In this document: positions 31,885 to 40,420 of the stretch, one piece after another
Layout of the letters: every line of letters begins with the position of its first letter
Position numbering within the stretch: the stretch's first letter is position 1
Assembly (NCBI GenBank): GCA_910584915.1
Contig: CAJUDM010000012.1
Span: 69,991-133,990, forward strand
Source of the DNA: an uncultured Lachnospiraceae bacterium
GTDB taxonomy: Bacteria > Bacillota > Clostridia > Lachnospirales > Lachnospiraceae
Length of the DNA: 64,000 nucleotides
Direction: 5' to 3'
The notes under the pieces: model-generated
Databases searched by the model: none
Told to the model about the DNA's origin: nothing
The model's input: the letters and a program-made list of their open reading frames with translations, nothing else
Program-made: the position numbers and the translations under genes

Positions 31885-33459
31885 ATGGGGATTTATTTAA
31901 ATCCGGATAACGATGGTTTCCGGCGGGCGGTCCGCTCTGAGATTTATGTGGATAAGACGGGACTGATCGCCCTCACAAATAAATATCTGGACACGGAGCA
32001 GCAGTTTATCTGTGTCAGCAGGCCAAGGCGCTTCGGGAAATCGATGGCGCTCGGGATGCTCGCGGCTTATTATAGCTGTGGCTGTGATTCCCGGAAATTG
32101 TTTGGCGGGATGGAAATTGAGAGTGATCCGACGTTCGAGGAAAATCTGAATCAGTATGAAGTGATTTATCTGAATATGCAGCATTTTCTGATTAGCGCGA
32201 AGGATCAGTCGGTTACGGAATATCTGGAGCAGAAGGTTGTGGAAGAGATACGCAGAGTATATGGGAACTTGTTTTCTGAGCGGGAAACGATACTTGCTGT
32301 TATCTTAGGGGAGATCTATGCCGTTACAGGCAGAAAATTCGTTTTCCTGATAGACGAGTGGGATTGTGTGATGCGGGAGAGGCAGGAGTCGGAGGGGCTC
32401 CAGAAACAGTATCTTGATTTTCTGAGAAACCTTCTGAAAGATCAGCCCTATGTGGCGCTGGCGTACATGACGGGCATTCTTCCGGTAAAGAAGTACGGGC
32501 AGCATTCCGCGCTCAATATGTTCTGGGAATTTTCCATGATTGACCAGAGCTTTTTTGAGAAATATACCGGTTTTACGGAGACGGAAGTACAGGAATTGTG
32601 TGAACGGTATGCCATGGATTTTGCGGAGGCTGGAAGCTGGTATGACGGATATCAGTTCACAAAATACCGCCATATCTATAATCCGAAGTCCGTGGTGGAG
32701 GCGATGCACCGCCGCAGGTTTTCTAATTACTGGACATCTACGGAAACCTATGACGCACTGAAAATATATATGGATATGGATTTTGACGGGCTCCGCGAGG
32801 ACATCGTGCAGATGTTGGGCGGAGAGCGGATCAGGGTGAACACACAAAGTTTTCAGAATGATATGCGGAATTTCCGGATAAAGGACGATGTGTTGACGCT
32901 GCTCATCCATCTGGGGTATCTCGCCTATGACGCAGAGAGGGAGGAAGCCTTTATTCCGAACAGGGAGATCGTCCGGGAGTTTGAAAATGCCATGAGCGTG
33001 GGCGGGTGGCAGGAGATTATGCGTATTCTGAGGGCTTCGGAAAAGCTTCTCGAGGATACGCTTTCGGGCAGGGAGGAAAGTGTGGCAAAGGGGCTTGAGA
33101 GGGCGCATATGGAAGTGGCATCCATACTGACTTACCATGATGAGAATTCCCTTGCCTGTGCCATAGGGCTTGCCTATTACAGCGCGAGGAAAGATTACAG
33201 GATGATCAGAGAGATGCCTGCGGGGGACGGTTTTGCGGATATTGTGTTTTTACCGTTGCCGTTTTGCAAAAAGCCGGCGTTTGTGGTAGAACTAAAATAC
33301 AATAAGTCAGCGGAAGCGGCGATCCGCCAGATTAAAGATAGACGGTATGTACAGGCACTTGCAGGGTATTCGGGAGAGATCCTGCTGGTGGGCATCGGTT
33401 ATGATAAGGAAAAAGGAAGCAAAGTGCATCGGTGTAAGATTGAGAGAATGATAAACTGA
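31885..33459 (+). CDS. AAA-ATPase-like/PD-(D/E)XK nuclease-like fusion protein
   Basis: 524 residues. The N-terminal AAA-ATPase_like domain has YLNPDNDGFRRAVRSEIYVDKTGLI, Walker A-like RPRRFGKS at 46-53 and Walker B FLIDEWD at 154-160. The C terminus has the PD-(D/E)XK_9 pattern: GDGFADIVF with Asp452 and VVELKYN with Glu469 and Lys471. These proteins are very common, often multicopy, in gut Bacillota and Bacteroidota. Their role is unproven; nucleic-acid processing or defence is suspected. It sits between purN and purD, breaking the purine run, and is AT-richer than both. Confidence 0.88.
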   Translation: MGIYLNPDNDGFRRAVRSEIYVDKTGLIALTNKYLDTEQQFICVSRPRRFGKSMALGMLAAYYSCGCDSRKLFGGMEIESDPTFEENLNQYEVIYLNMQHFLISAKDQSVTEYLEQKVVEEIRRVYGNLFSERETILAVILGEIYAVTGRKFVFLIDEWDCVMRERQESEGLQKQYLDFLRNLLKDQPYVALAYMTGILPVKKYGQHSALNMFWEFSMIDQSFFEKYTGFTETEVQELCERYAMDFAEAGSWYDGYQFTKYRHIYNPKSVVEAMHRRRFSNYWTSTETYDALKIYMDMDFDGLREDIVQMLGGERIRVNTQSFQNDMRNFRIKDDVLTLLIHLGYLAYDAEREEAFIPNREIVREFENAMSVGGWQEIMRILRASEKLLEDTLSGREESVAKGLERAHMEVASILTYHDENSLACAIGLAYYSARKDYRMIREMPAGDGFADIVFLPLPFCKKPAFVVELKYNKSAEAAIRQIKDRRYVQALAGYSGEILLVGIGYDKEKGSKVHRCKIERMIN

Positions 33460-33482
33460 CAGGCTGTGGTGAAACGGAGCGG

Positions 33483-33545
33483 ATGCATCAAAAAAGCGTG
33501 ACGAATGTATCGAAAAGTGTGACGAATGCATCGAAAAGTGTGATG
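33483..33545 (+). repeat. Three imperfect 21-22 bp direct repeats before purD
   Basis: Units beginning ATGYATC and containing AAAAGTGTGACGA start at 33483, 33505 and 33526, with a partial fourth at 33543. They lie between the AAA/nuclease gene and purD. Although they are open for reading, no ribosome binding site fits. Confidence 0.5.
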
Positions 33546-33573
33546 CATACAGGAATCGAAACGGAGGTTAAAA

Positions 33574-34848
33574 ATGGACATTTTAATTGTCGGCAGCGGC
33601 GGCAGGGAGCACGCCATTGCGCAGAGTGTTGCAAAGAGCGCCAGGGCGGGAAAGATCTACTGCGCACCGGGGAATGCGGGAATATCCCGGGTGGCGGAGT
33701 GTGTGCCCATCGGTGCGATGGAATTTGAGAAACTGGTGTCTTTTGCGAAGGAAAAGAAGATCGGTCTTGTGATCGTAGGCATGGATGATCCTCTGGTGGG
33801 CGGCCTGGTGGACGAGCTGGAGGCGGCGGGCATCCGCACCTTCGGGCCGAGGAAAAACGCGGCGATCCTGGAGGGCAGCAAGGCGTTCTCCAAGGATCTG
33901 ATGAAAAAATACCATATCCCTACGGCGGCATATGAGACCTTTGACGATGCGGAGGAGGCGCTTCGATATCTGGAGACGGCGGACTATCCGATCGTGTTGA
34001 AGGCTGACGGGCTTGCGCTGGGGAAGGGCGTGCTGATCTGCAGTACCCCGGAGGAGGCGCAGGACGGCGTGAGGACGATCATGGAGGACAAGAAGTTCGG
34101 AGATGCCGGAAACCGGATGGTCATTGAGGAGTTTATGACAGGGAGGGAAGTCTCGGTGCTGTCCTTTGTGGACGGGAGGACGATTCAGATCATGTCGTCC
34201 GCCCAGGACCATAAGCGGGCGGGAGATAACGATACCGGGCTTAACACCGGCGGTATGGGTACTTTTTCACCCAGTCCCTTCTACACGGAAGAGATAGATG
34301 ACTACTGCAGGAAGTATATTTATCAGGCGACGGTGGATGCTATGGCGCAGGAGGGACGGCCTTTTCAGGGGGTTATCTTCTTCGGGCTGATGCTGACGGA
34401 GAAGGGACCGAAGGTGTTAGAATACAACGCCAGGTTCGGAGATCCGGAGGCGCAGGTGGTGCTGCCGAGGATGAAGAACGATATTCTGGAAGTGATGGAA
34501 GCCTGCATAGACGGAAGGCTTGATGAGATAAAGCTGGAGTTTGAGGACAATGCGGCGGTCTGTGTGGTGTTGGCTTCCGAGGGATATCCGCTGCACTATG
34601 AAAAGGGGTTTGCCATCACGGGGCTCGAGCGCTTTGAGAAAGAGGAAGGATACTACTGTTTCCATGCCGGCACAAAGTTTGACGAAAACGGAACCCTTGT
34701 CACGAACGGCGGCAGGGTGCTGGGGATCACGGCGAAGGGCGCCGACCTGAAAAAAGCCAGGGAAAATGCTTACAGTGCCACCGAGTGGGTGCAGTTTGGC
34801 AATAAGTATATGCGGAGGGATATCGGCAACACTATTATGGAGTTGTAA
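33574..34848 (+). CDS. purD: Phosphoribosylamine-glycine ligase (GAR synthetase)
   Basis: 424 residues of ATP-grasp type. DILIVGSGGREHAIA at the N terminus, FGPRKNAAILEGSKAFSKDLMKKY, PIVLKADGLALGKGVLIC, EEFMTGREVSVLSFVDG and GPKVLEYNARFGDPEAQVVLPRM (metal ligands) are all canonical. It joins phosphoribosylamine and glycine with ATP in the second step of purine synthesis. An ACGGAGG sequence is about 8 nt before the ATG. It is the last pur gene in the window; purF, purC, purL and purH must lie elsewhere. Confidence 0.96.
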   Translation: MDILIVGSGGREHAIAQSVAKSARAGKIYCAPGNAGISRVAECVPIGAMEFEKLVSFAKEKKIGLVIVGMDDPLVGGLVDELEAAGIRTFGPRKNAAILEGSKAFSKDLMKKYHIPTAAYETFDDAEEALRYLETADYPIVLKADGLALGKGVLICSTPEEAQDGVRTIMEDKKFGDAGNRMVIEEFMTGREVSVLSFVDGRTIQIMSSAQDHKRAGDNDTGLNTGGMGTFSPSPFYTEEIDDYCRKYIYQATVDAMAQEGRPFQGVIFFGLMLTEKGPKVLEYNARFGDPEAQVVLPRMKNDILEVMEACIDGRLDEIKLEFEDNAAVCVVLASEGYPLHYEKGFAITGLERFEKEEGYYCFHAGTKFDENGTLVTNGGRVLGITAKGADLKKARENAYSATEWVQFGNKYMRRDIGNTIMEL

Positions 34849-34909
34849 AATCTTGCAAGGTCCTGCAGACTTCGGACACTGGAAGCGGGAAATGACAGAT
34901 TTTATATAT

Positions 34910-34923
34910 ATTTGTATACAAAT
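34910..34923. promoter_or_regulatory. 14-bp AT-rich palindrome before the SH3 protein gene
   Basis: ATTTGTATACAAAT is a perfect palindrome in an AT-rich stretch, 30 bases before the start codon, and could be an operator or overlap a promoter -10 region. No regulator can be named. Confidence 0.35.
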
Positions 34924-34952
34924 TTATAAAAAGAGAGTAAGAGAGGTTCTAC

Positions 34953-36398
34953 ATGAGAGGGAAAAGGTTAGTCAGAGGTACTATAGTAACGGTATTGTGT
35001 ATGATCGGGATGTTATATCTGAACAGTTCGGTGAGCAGGGCTTACTGGGTTGTTGTCAAGAGCGACAATACGCGGGTGCGCAATGCGGCAGGTACGGACA
35101 GCGAGGTGATGACCGCGGTAAACGCGGGCGACAGGCTTGATGTGTACAGTGAGGAGCAGGGAACTGACGGGAATACATGGTATAAAGTTTCCATCAACAA
35201 TGTGTCCGGTTATGTGCGCGCGGATACGGTGGAGAAAGCGGCGGAGGGAGATGCGGCGCTGACGGCGTCCACGACCACGGTGGAGACGGAGCCGGTGCAG
35301 ACATCGGCGTCCTCCACGGTGGAGTCGATGCCTTCCCAGGCGGCTACGGTGAAGCAGGATAATGTCAATGTGCGTTCCGAGGCATCCGCCAGTTCAAGTT
35401 CGGTGGCAAAATTGTCGAGCGGCGCGGCGGTGACGCTGACAGGCACTTCCTCGGACAGCGAGGGTAATACATGGTATCAGGTGAACTTTATCAATAACGG
35501 TTCCAATGTGAGCGGCTATATCCGGTCGGATTTTGTGGAACTCGGGGAAATCGTGGGCACGGAGGAGCCCGCAGAGGGGTCGGCGGAAGGCGAAGGAGCC
35601 GCGGAGGGCGGCGAAGGTGACCTGGAAGATATTTACGGTGATATGCCCACAGAGGACGGTTCTGTGGCAAATAATGACTATGAACTGTTTTTCGAGCCGG
35701 ACTCCGAGGGCGTGGACTGTTGGTATGTCCATGACAATATCGCGCAGAAGCGTTACAAACTGGAGCAGCTCATGCAGGCTGACGAGATGAATACCAACAA
35801 TCTGGAGATCAAGGATAAAGAGATCGGAAAGATGAAGATCGCCGTGATCGTCCTTGCGGTGTTGTTCGTGATCACCCTTCTCATGGCGGGCTTCTTCGGG
35901 TTTAAGTATCATGATCTGAAGGATGAGGACGATGAGGATGATGAGGACGACGATGACGATGATGACTTCCGCGAGGCACCGCCCGTGAGGAGAAGGACGA
36001 GGGCGGAACCGGAGAGAGCAGGCAGAAGCCGGGAAGCGGACATAAGGGAAGAGAGAAACCCGAGAGGGACGCAGCGCAGGCCCGAGGCGGGAGCGGCGAG
36101 AAGGCCCGCGCCGGCGGCAGGCGCACAGAGGAGAGCGGAGGCTGATGGAAGAGGCGCGCAGAGACAGCCCCAGGCGAGAAGGCCGGAAGGGGAAGCTGCA
36201 AGAAGGCCCGCTCCCGCCGGGACAAGAACCAGGAGCCCGCAGCCCGGACAGCAGGCGAGAAGAGCGCCGGCGCCTCAGGAGAAAGCGCCCGCCCGGAGTT
36301 CATCCAGGGGCGATGTGGAGTGGAAGCCGAAAAATTTTATCACAAGGGAAGAGGATGAACCGGATTTTTCCTTCATAGATATGGATGAGGATATTTAA
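34953..36398 (+). CDS. Membrane protein with two extracellular SH3b domains and a basic cytoplasmic tail
   Basis: 481 residues: a signal sequence (1-30), SH3b domain 1 (about 31-92, DNTRVRNAAGTDSEVM...GDRLDVYSE) and a Ser/Thr linker. SH3b domain 2 (about 128-193, DNVNVRSEASASSSSVAKL) precedes a membrane helix (about 294-316). A run of Asp/Glu (DEDDEDDEDDDDDDD) follows, then a long Arg/Ala/Pro-rich tail and a closing acidic motif (EEDEPDFSFIDMDEDI). Bacterial SH3b domains bind cell-wall peptides, so it may link wall sensing to an intracellular partner through the charged tail. It stands directly before clpC. The domain calls are good; the role is inference. Confidence 0.8.
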   Translation: MRGKRLVRGTIVTVLCMIGMLYLNSSVSRAYWVVVKSDNTRVRNAAGTDSEVMTAVNAGDRLDVYSEEQGTDGNTWYKVSINNVSGYVRADTVEKAAEGDAALTASTTTVETEPVQTSASSTVESMPSQAATVKQDNVNVRSEASASSSSVAKLSSGAAVTLTGTSSDSEGNTWYQVNFINNGSNVSGYIRSDFVELGEIVGTEEPAEGSAEGEGAAEGGEGDLEDIYGDMPTEDGSVANNDYELFFEPDSEGVDCWYVHDNIAQKRYKLEQLMQADEMNTNNLEIKDKEIGKMKIAVIVLAVLFVITLLMAGFFGFKYHDLKDEDDEDDEDDDDDDDFREAPPVRRRTRAEPERAGRSREADIREERNPRGTQRRPEAGAARRPAPAAGAQRRAEADGRGAQRQPQARRPEGEAARRPAPAGTRTRSPQPGQQARRAPAPQEKAPARSSSRGDVEWKPKNFITREEDEPDFSFIDMDEDI

Positions 36399-36425
36399 AA
36401 AATATTATTGGAATGGAGGCATGTG

Positions 36426-38870
36426 ATGCAATCCCCCTATACAGAAAAAGCAAAATCCGTTTTGCAGAGGGCGGCGAAGGCGGCGCGCAAATCGGGACAG
36501 GGCTATATCGGGACGGAGCATATCCTGCTTGGGCTTTACCGCGAGGATAACAGCGTGGCGTCCAGAGTTCTCGCGGAGAACGGGATGGATGAGGGAAGGC
36601 TCTTACAGTTGATTCAGGATTATATCGTGCCGGAAGTCAGTGTTGTGATCAAAGAGCGGGAGGGATATTCCCCGAAGGCAAAGATCCTTTTGGAGGAGGC
36701 GGGCCGAATGGCTGAACGTTTCGGCTCCGATCTGATCGGGACGGAACACCTTTTGCTCGCCATGATCAAGGAGAGCGACAATGTGGCGGTGCGGCTGCTC
36801 ACGACGATGGGGATGTCCGCGCAGAAGGTGTACGCGGACACTCTCTATGCCATCGGAGAAGATCCGAACCTATATAAGACGGACCTGATGAAAAACCGCG
36901 GGCAGCAGAAGAAGAAAGGCTCCACGTTAGAACAGTACAGCAGGGATCTGACAGCCCTCGCGAAGGAGGGAAAACTGGACCCGGTGGTGGGCAGGGAGTC
37001 CGAGATACAGCGGGTGATCCAGATCATCAGCAGGCGGACGAAGAACAATCCCTGTCTGATCGGAGAGCCCGGCGTGGGCAAGACCGCCGTGGTGGAAGGG
37101 CTGGCGCAGCGGATCGTGTCGGGGAATGTGCCCTACACGGTGCAGGATAAGCGGGTGCTGGTGCTGGATCTGTCGGGTATGGTTGCCGGCAGTAAGTACC
37201 GGGGCGAGTTTGAGGAGCGGATCAAGAAGGTGATCGCGGAGGTCATCGCGAGCGGCAACGTGCTTCTGTTTTTAGATGAGCTGCACACGCTGATCGGCGC
37301 GGGCGGCGCGGAGGGCGCCATCGATGCGTCCAATATTTTGAAGCCCTCTCTTGCCAGAGGCGAGATTCAGCTGATCGGCGCCACGACGATAGAGGAGTAC
37401 AGGAAGTACGTGGAGCGGGATGCTGCGCTGGAGCGGCGTTTCCAGCCGGTGACGGTGGAGGAGCCCACGGAGGAGGAGGCGATCGCCATCCTGGAGGGAA
37501 TCGCTTCCAAGTATGAGGATCACCACCGTGTGACGATCACGAAGGAGGCGCTTTCGGCGGCGGTGCGCCTCTCCAGCCGCTATATCAACGACAGAAGGCT
37601 CCCGGATAAGGCGATCGACCTGATCGATGAGGCTTCCTCGGCGGCAAGGCTCAAGATCATGAAGACACCCGAAAAGCTCTATGAGCTGGAGGCGCAGATC
37701 AAGGAACTGGATATCAAGATAGAGCGCTCCATCCGCTTCGAGGCGTATCTCCAGGCGAGTGAGCAGAAGCAGGAGCAGGATGAGCTGGTGAAAAAATATA
37801 ACCGCCTGAAGGAGAAGGTGGAGCGGGAGCGGATGGAAAAGAGTTACGTGGTGACGGAGGAGGACATTGCCGCCGTGACTTCCATGTGGACCAAGATCCC
37901 GTTGCAGAAGCTGGAGGAGAAGGAGAGCGAGAAGCTGCTGAAACTGGAATCCATCCTGCACAAAAGAGTGATCGGGCAGGAGGAGGCGGTGACTGCCGTA
38001 TCCAGAGCCATGCGCAGAGGCAGGGTGGGCTTACAGGACCCGAACAGGCCCATCGCGTCGTTTCTGTTCCTCGGTCCCACCGGCGTCGGGAAGACGGAGC
38101 TCAGCAAGGCGCTGGCGGAAGCCATGTTCGGTTCGGAGAGCGCCCTGATCCGGGTGGATATGTCCGAATATATGGAGGGGCATTCGGTGTCCAAGATGAT
38201 CGGTTCCCCGCCGGGCTATGTGGGTTTCGACGAGGGCGGACAGCTCAGCGAGAAGGTGAGAAGGAATCCTTATTCGGTGGTGCTGTTCGATGAGATCGAG
38301 AAGGCGCACCCGGATGTGTTCAATATCCTGCTCCAGGTGCTGGACGACGGGCATATCACGGATTCCAAGGGGCGCAAGGTGAGTTTTAAGAACACGATCC
38401 TGATCATGACCTCCAATGTGGGGGCAAAGCGGATCGTGGAGCCGAAAAACCTCGGCTTTTCTTCCGGCAGGTCCAAGGAGCAGGATTACGAGACCATGAA
38501 GAAGAATGTCATGGAGGAAGTGAAAAAGCTGTTCAAGCCGGAGTTTATTAACAGGGTGGATGAGATCATGGTATTCCATCAGCTCGACAAAGATAATATG
38601 AGGGAGATTGTGACACTCCTGTCAGAAAATCTGATCAGAAGGAGCAAAAAGCAGATGGATATCACTTTGAAGATCACTCCTGCGCTGAAAGCCCATCTGG
38701 TGGATAAATATACGGATCTGAAAATGGGGGCAAGGCCCCTGCGCCGGGCGATCCAGACCGTGGTGGAGGATGCGCTGGCGGAGGAGATCCTGTCAGACCG
38801 CGTAAAGAGCGGGGATACCGTATCTGCGGGGTGGAAGGAGGAGAAGGTGACGTTTACTGTTAAGCGGTGA
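36426..38870 (+). CDS. clpC: Clp protease ATP-binding subunit ClpC
   Basis: 814 residues: two Clp N repeats (YTEKAKSVLQRAAKAARKSGQGYIGTEHILLGL and the related GTEHLLLAMI stretch), AAA-1 with Walker A GEPGVGKT, a middle coiled coil (about 410-470) of ClpC rather than ClpB length, AAA-2 with GPTGVGKT, and the C-terminal sensor domain. It unfolds proteins for ClpP. GGAGG lies 6 nt before the ATG at 36426, favoured over ATG 36408. No ctsR, mcsA or mcsB precedes it, unlike in Bacillus; instead it follows the SH3 protein and precedes radA, as is common in Clostridia. Confidence 0.95.
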   Translation: MQSPYTEKAKSVLQRAAKAARKSGQGYIGTEHILLGLYREDNSVASRVLAENGMDEGRLLQLIQDYIVPEVSVVIKEREGYSPKAKILLEEAGRMAERFGSDLIGTEHLLLAMIKESDNVAVRLLTTMGMSAQKVYADTLYAIGEDPNLYKTDLMKNRGQQKKKGSTLEQYSRDLTALAKEGKLDPVVGRESEIQRVIQIISRRTKNNPCLIGEPGVGKTAVVEGLAQRIVSGNVPYTVQDKRVLVLDLSGMVAGSKYRGEFEERIKKVIAEVIASGNVLLFLDELHTLIGAGGAEGAIDASNILKPSLARGEIQLIGATTIEEYRKYVERDAALERRFQPVTVEEPTEEEAIAILEGIASKYEDHHRVTITKEALSAAVRLSSRYINDRRLPDKAIDLIDEASSAARLKIMKTPEKLYELEAQIKELDIKIERSIRFEAYLQASEQKQEQDELVKKYNRLKEKVERERMEKSYVVTEEDIAAVTSMWTKIPLQKLEEKESEKLLKLESILHKRVIGQEEAVTAVSRAMRRGRVGLQDPNRPIASFLFLGPTGVGKTELSKALAEAMFGSESALIRVDMSEYMEGHSVSKMIGSPPGYVGFDEGGQLSEKVRRNPYSVVLFDEIEKAHPDVFNILLQVLDDGHITDSKGRKVSFKNTILIMTSNVGAKRIVEPKNLGFSSGRSKEQDYETMKKNVMEEVKKLFKPEFINRVDEIMVFHQLDKDNMREIVTLLSENLIRRSKKQMDITLKITPALKAHLVDKYTDLKMGARPLRRAIQTVVEDALAEEILSDRVKSGDTVSAGWKEEKVTFTVKR

Positions 38871-38878
38871 TGGCGGAC

Positions 38879-38950
38879 GCCGGGATGGAAATAAAATTCT
38901 CCGTCGCCGCGCTCGCGCTCTAACCTTGAGAATTTTATTTCCATCCCGGC
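38879..38950. terminator. 23-bp perfect inverted repeat between clpC and radA
   Basis: Arms at 38879-38901 and 38928-38950 are perfectly complementary. The loop contains GCGC-TC-GCGC (38909-38918). There is no T run outside the stem, though the arms themselves are AT-rich next to the loop. It may stop clpC transcripts, but its length and loop type resemble the stem at 18214-18278. Confidence 0.6.
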
Positions 38951-39028
38951 TGATTATGGCTTATAGGGGGTTGTGGAAATGCGGTAGAATACTGAAGAAA
39001 TAAGTATAGATATATAAAAGGGAATGGT

Positions 39029-40408
39029 ATGGCGAAAGGAAAACAGACGACCGTATTTTTTTGTCAGGAATGCGGGTATGAGTCCAGCAAGTGGCTGGGG
39101 CAGTGTCCGGGGTGCAAACAGTGGAATACTTTTGTGGAGGAGAGCGTGCGGCAATCCTCCACACCAAAGATGGGAGGCGGAAAGGCCTCTTTTTCCCGTG
39201 CGGAAAGCAGTAAACCCGTGAGGCTGCGGGAGATCGAGAGCGGGGATGAGGAGCGGTTTACCACCCACATCGAGGAACTGGACCGGGTTTTGGGCGGCGG
39301 TATCGTGAAGGGTTCCCTTGTGCTGGTGGGGGGAGATCCGGGCATCGGAAAATCCACCCTGCTTTTGCAGGTCTGTCAGCGCATGGCGGAGGATCGCAGG
39401 GAGATGCTCTACATATCGGGGGAGGAATCCCTGCAGCAGATCAAGCTTCGCGCCGAGCGGCTGGGGCAGTTTTCGGATTCGCTGTCGCTGCTCTGTGAGA
39501 CCAACCTGGATGCGGTGGAGGAGGCAATCAAAAAAACAGCGCCGTCGGTAGTGATCATCGATTCGATCCAGACCATGTACCGGGAGGAAGTCAGTTCGGC
39601 GCCGGGCTCTGTGTCCCAGGTCAGGGAGGTGACCGGGAGGCTTTTGCAGATCGCAAAAGGGCTGAATGTGTGCATTTTCCTGGTGGGGCATGTGACGAAG
39701 GAGGGCACCGTGGCGGGGCCGCGGGTGTTGGAGCATATGGTGGATACGGTGCTGTATTTTGAGGGGGACCGCTACGCCTCCTACCGTATTCTGCGCAGTG
39801 TGAAAAACAGGTTTGGCTCCACCAATGAGATCGGTGTCTTTGAGATGCGGCCGGAGGGGCTTGTCGAGGTGAAGAATCCTTCGGAATTTATGTTGTCGGG
39901 CAGGCCCGAGGGGGCGAACGGTTCGGTGGTGGCGGCGTCCAGCCAGGGGACGCGTCCGATCATGCTGGAGATTCAGGCGTTAGTCTGCCGGACAAATTTC
40001 GGTTTTCCCAAAAGGCAGGCGACAGGCACGGATTTTAACAGGATCAATCTGCTGATGGCGGTGCTGGAGAAGCGGATTCAAATGCAGATCGGGGACTGTG
40101 ACGCCTATGTGAATGTGGCGGGCGGCATCAGGGTGCAGGAGCCGGCGATCGATTTGGGGATCGTGATGGCGATCGCGTCCAGCTTTAAGAACAGGCCCAT
40201 CCGGGAGGATGTGGTGGTGTTCGGGGAGGTGGGCTTAAGCGGGGAAGTGCGCGCGGTCAGCATGGCGAAGGAGCGGGTGAAGGAGGCGGAGAAGCTCGGG
40301 TTTTCCACGGTCATCCTGCCGGAGAGCAACAGGGCGGCATGTCAGGAAGGGTGCCGCATCACGCTGGTGGGCGTGCGGAATGTGCAGGAAGCGATAGAGA
40401 TTATATAA
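39029..40408 (+). CDS. radA: DNA repair protein RadA
   Basis: 459 residues: a C4 zinc finger (FFCQECGYESSKWLGQCPGCKQW), a RecA-like ATPase with Walker A GDPGIGKST and the RadA-specific KNRFGSTNEIGVFEM motif, and a C-terminal Lon-like domain (DCDAYVNVAGGIRVQEPAIDLGIVMAIASS...VVFGEVGLSGEVR). It helps branch migration of recombination intermediates. GGAATGGT is the only ribosome binding signal near the ATG. It ends 12 bases before the ABC exporter pair, so it may share a transcript with it. Confidence 0.96.
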   Translation: MAKGKQTTVFFCQECGYESSKWLGQCPGCKQWNTFVEESVRQSSTPKMGGGKASFSRAESSKPVRLREIESGDEERFTTHIEELDRVLGGGIVKGSLVLVGGDPGIGKSTLLLQVCQRMAEDRREMLYISGEESLQQIKLRAERLGQFSDSLSLLCETNLDAVEEAIKKTAPSVVIIDSIQTMYREEVSSAPGSVSQVREVTGRLLQIAKGLNVCIFLVGHVTKEGTVAGPRVLEHMVDTVLYFEGDRYASYRILRSVKNRFGSTNEIGVFEMRPEGLVEVKNPSEFMLSGRPEGANGSVVAASSQGTRPIMLEIQALVCRTNFGFPKRQATGTDFNRINLLMAVLEKRIQMQIGDCDAYVNVAGGIRVQEPAIDLGIVMAIASSFKNRPIREDVVVFGEVGLSGEVRAVSMAKERVKEAEKLGFSTVILPESNRAACQEGCRITLVGVRNVQEAIEII

Positions 40409-40420
40409 ACTGGAGTAGCT

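Noticed and set aside
33483..33728. 81-codon frame starting in the direct repeats before purD
   Set aside because: It overlaps purD in another frame and starts with repeated sequence without a ribosome binding site.
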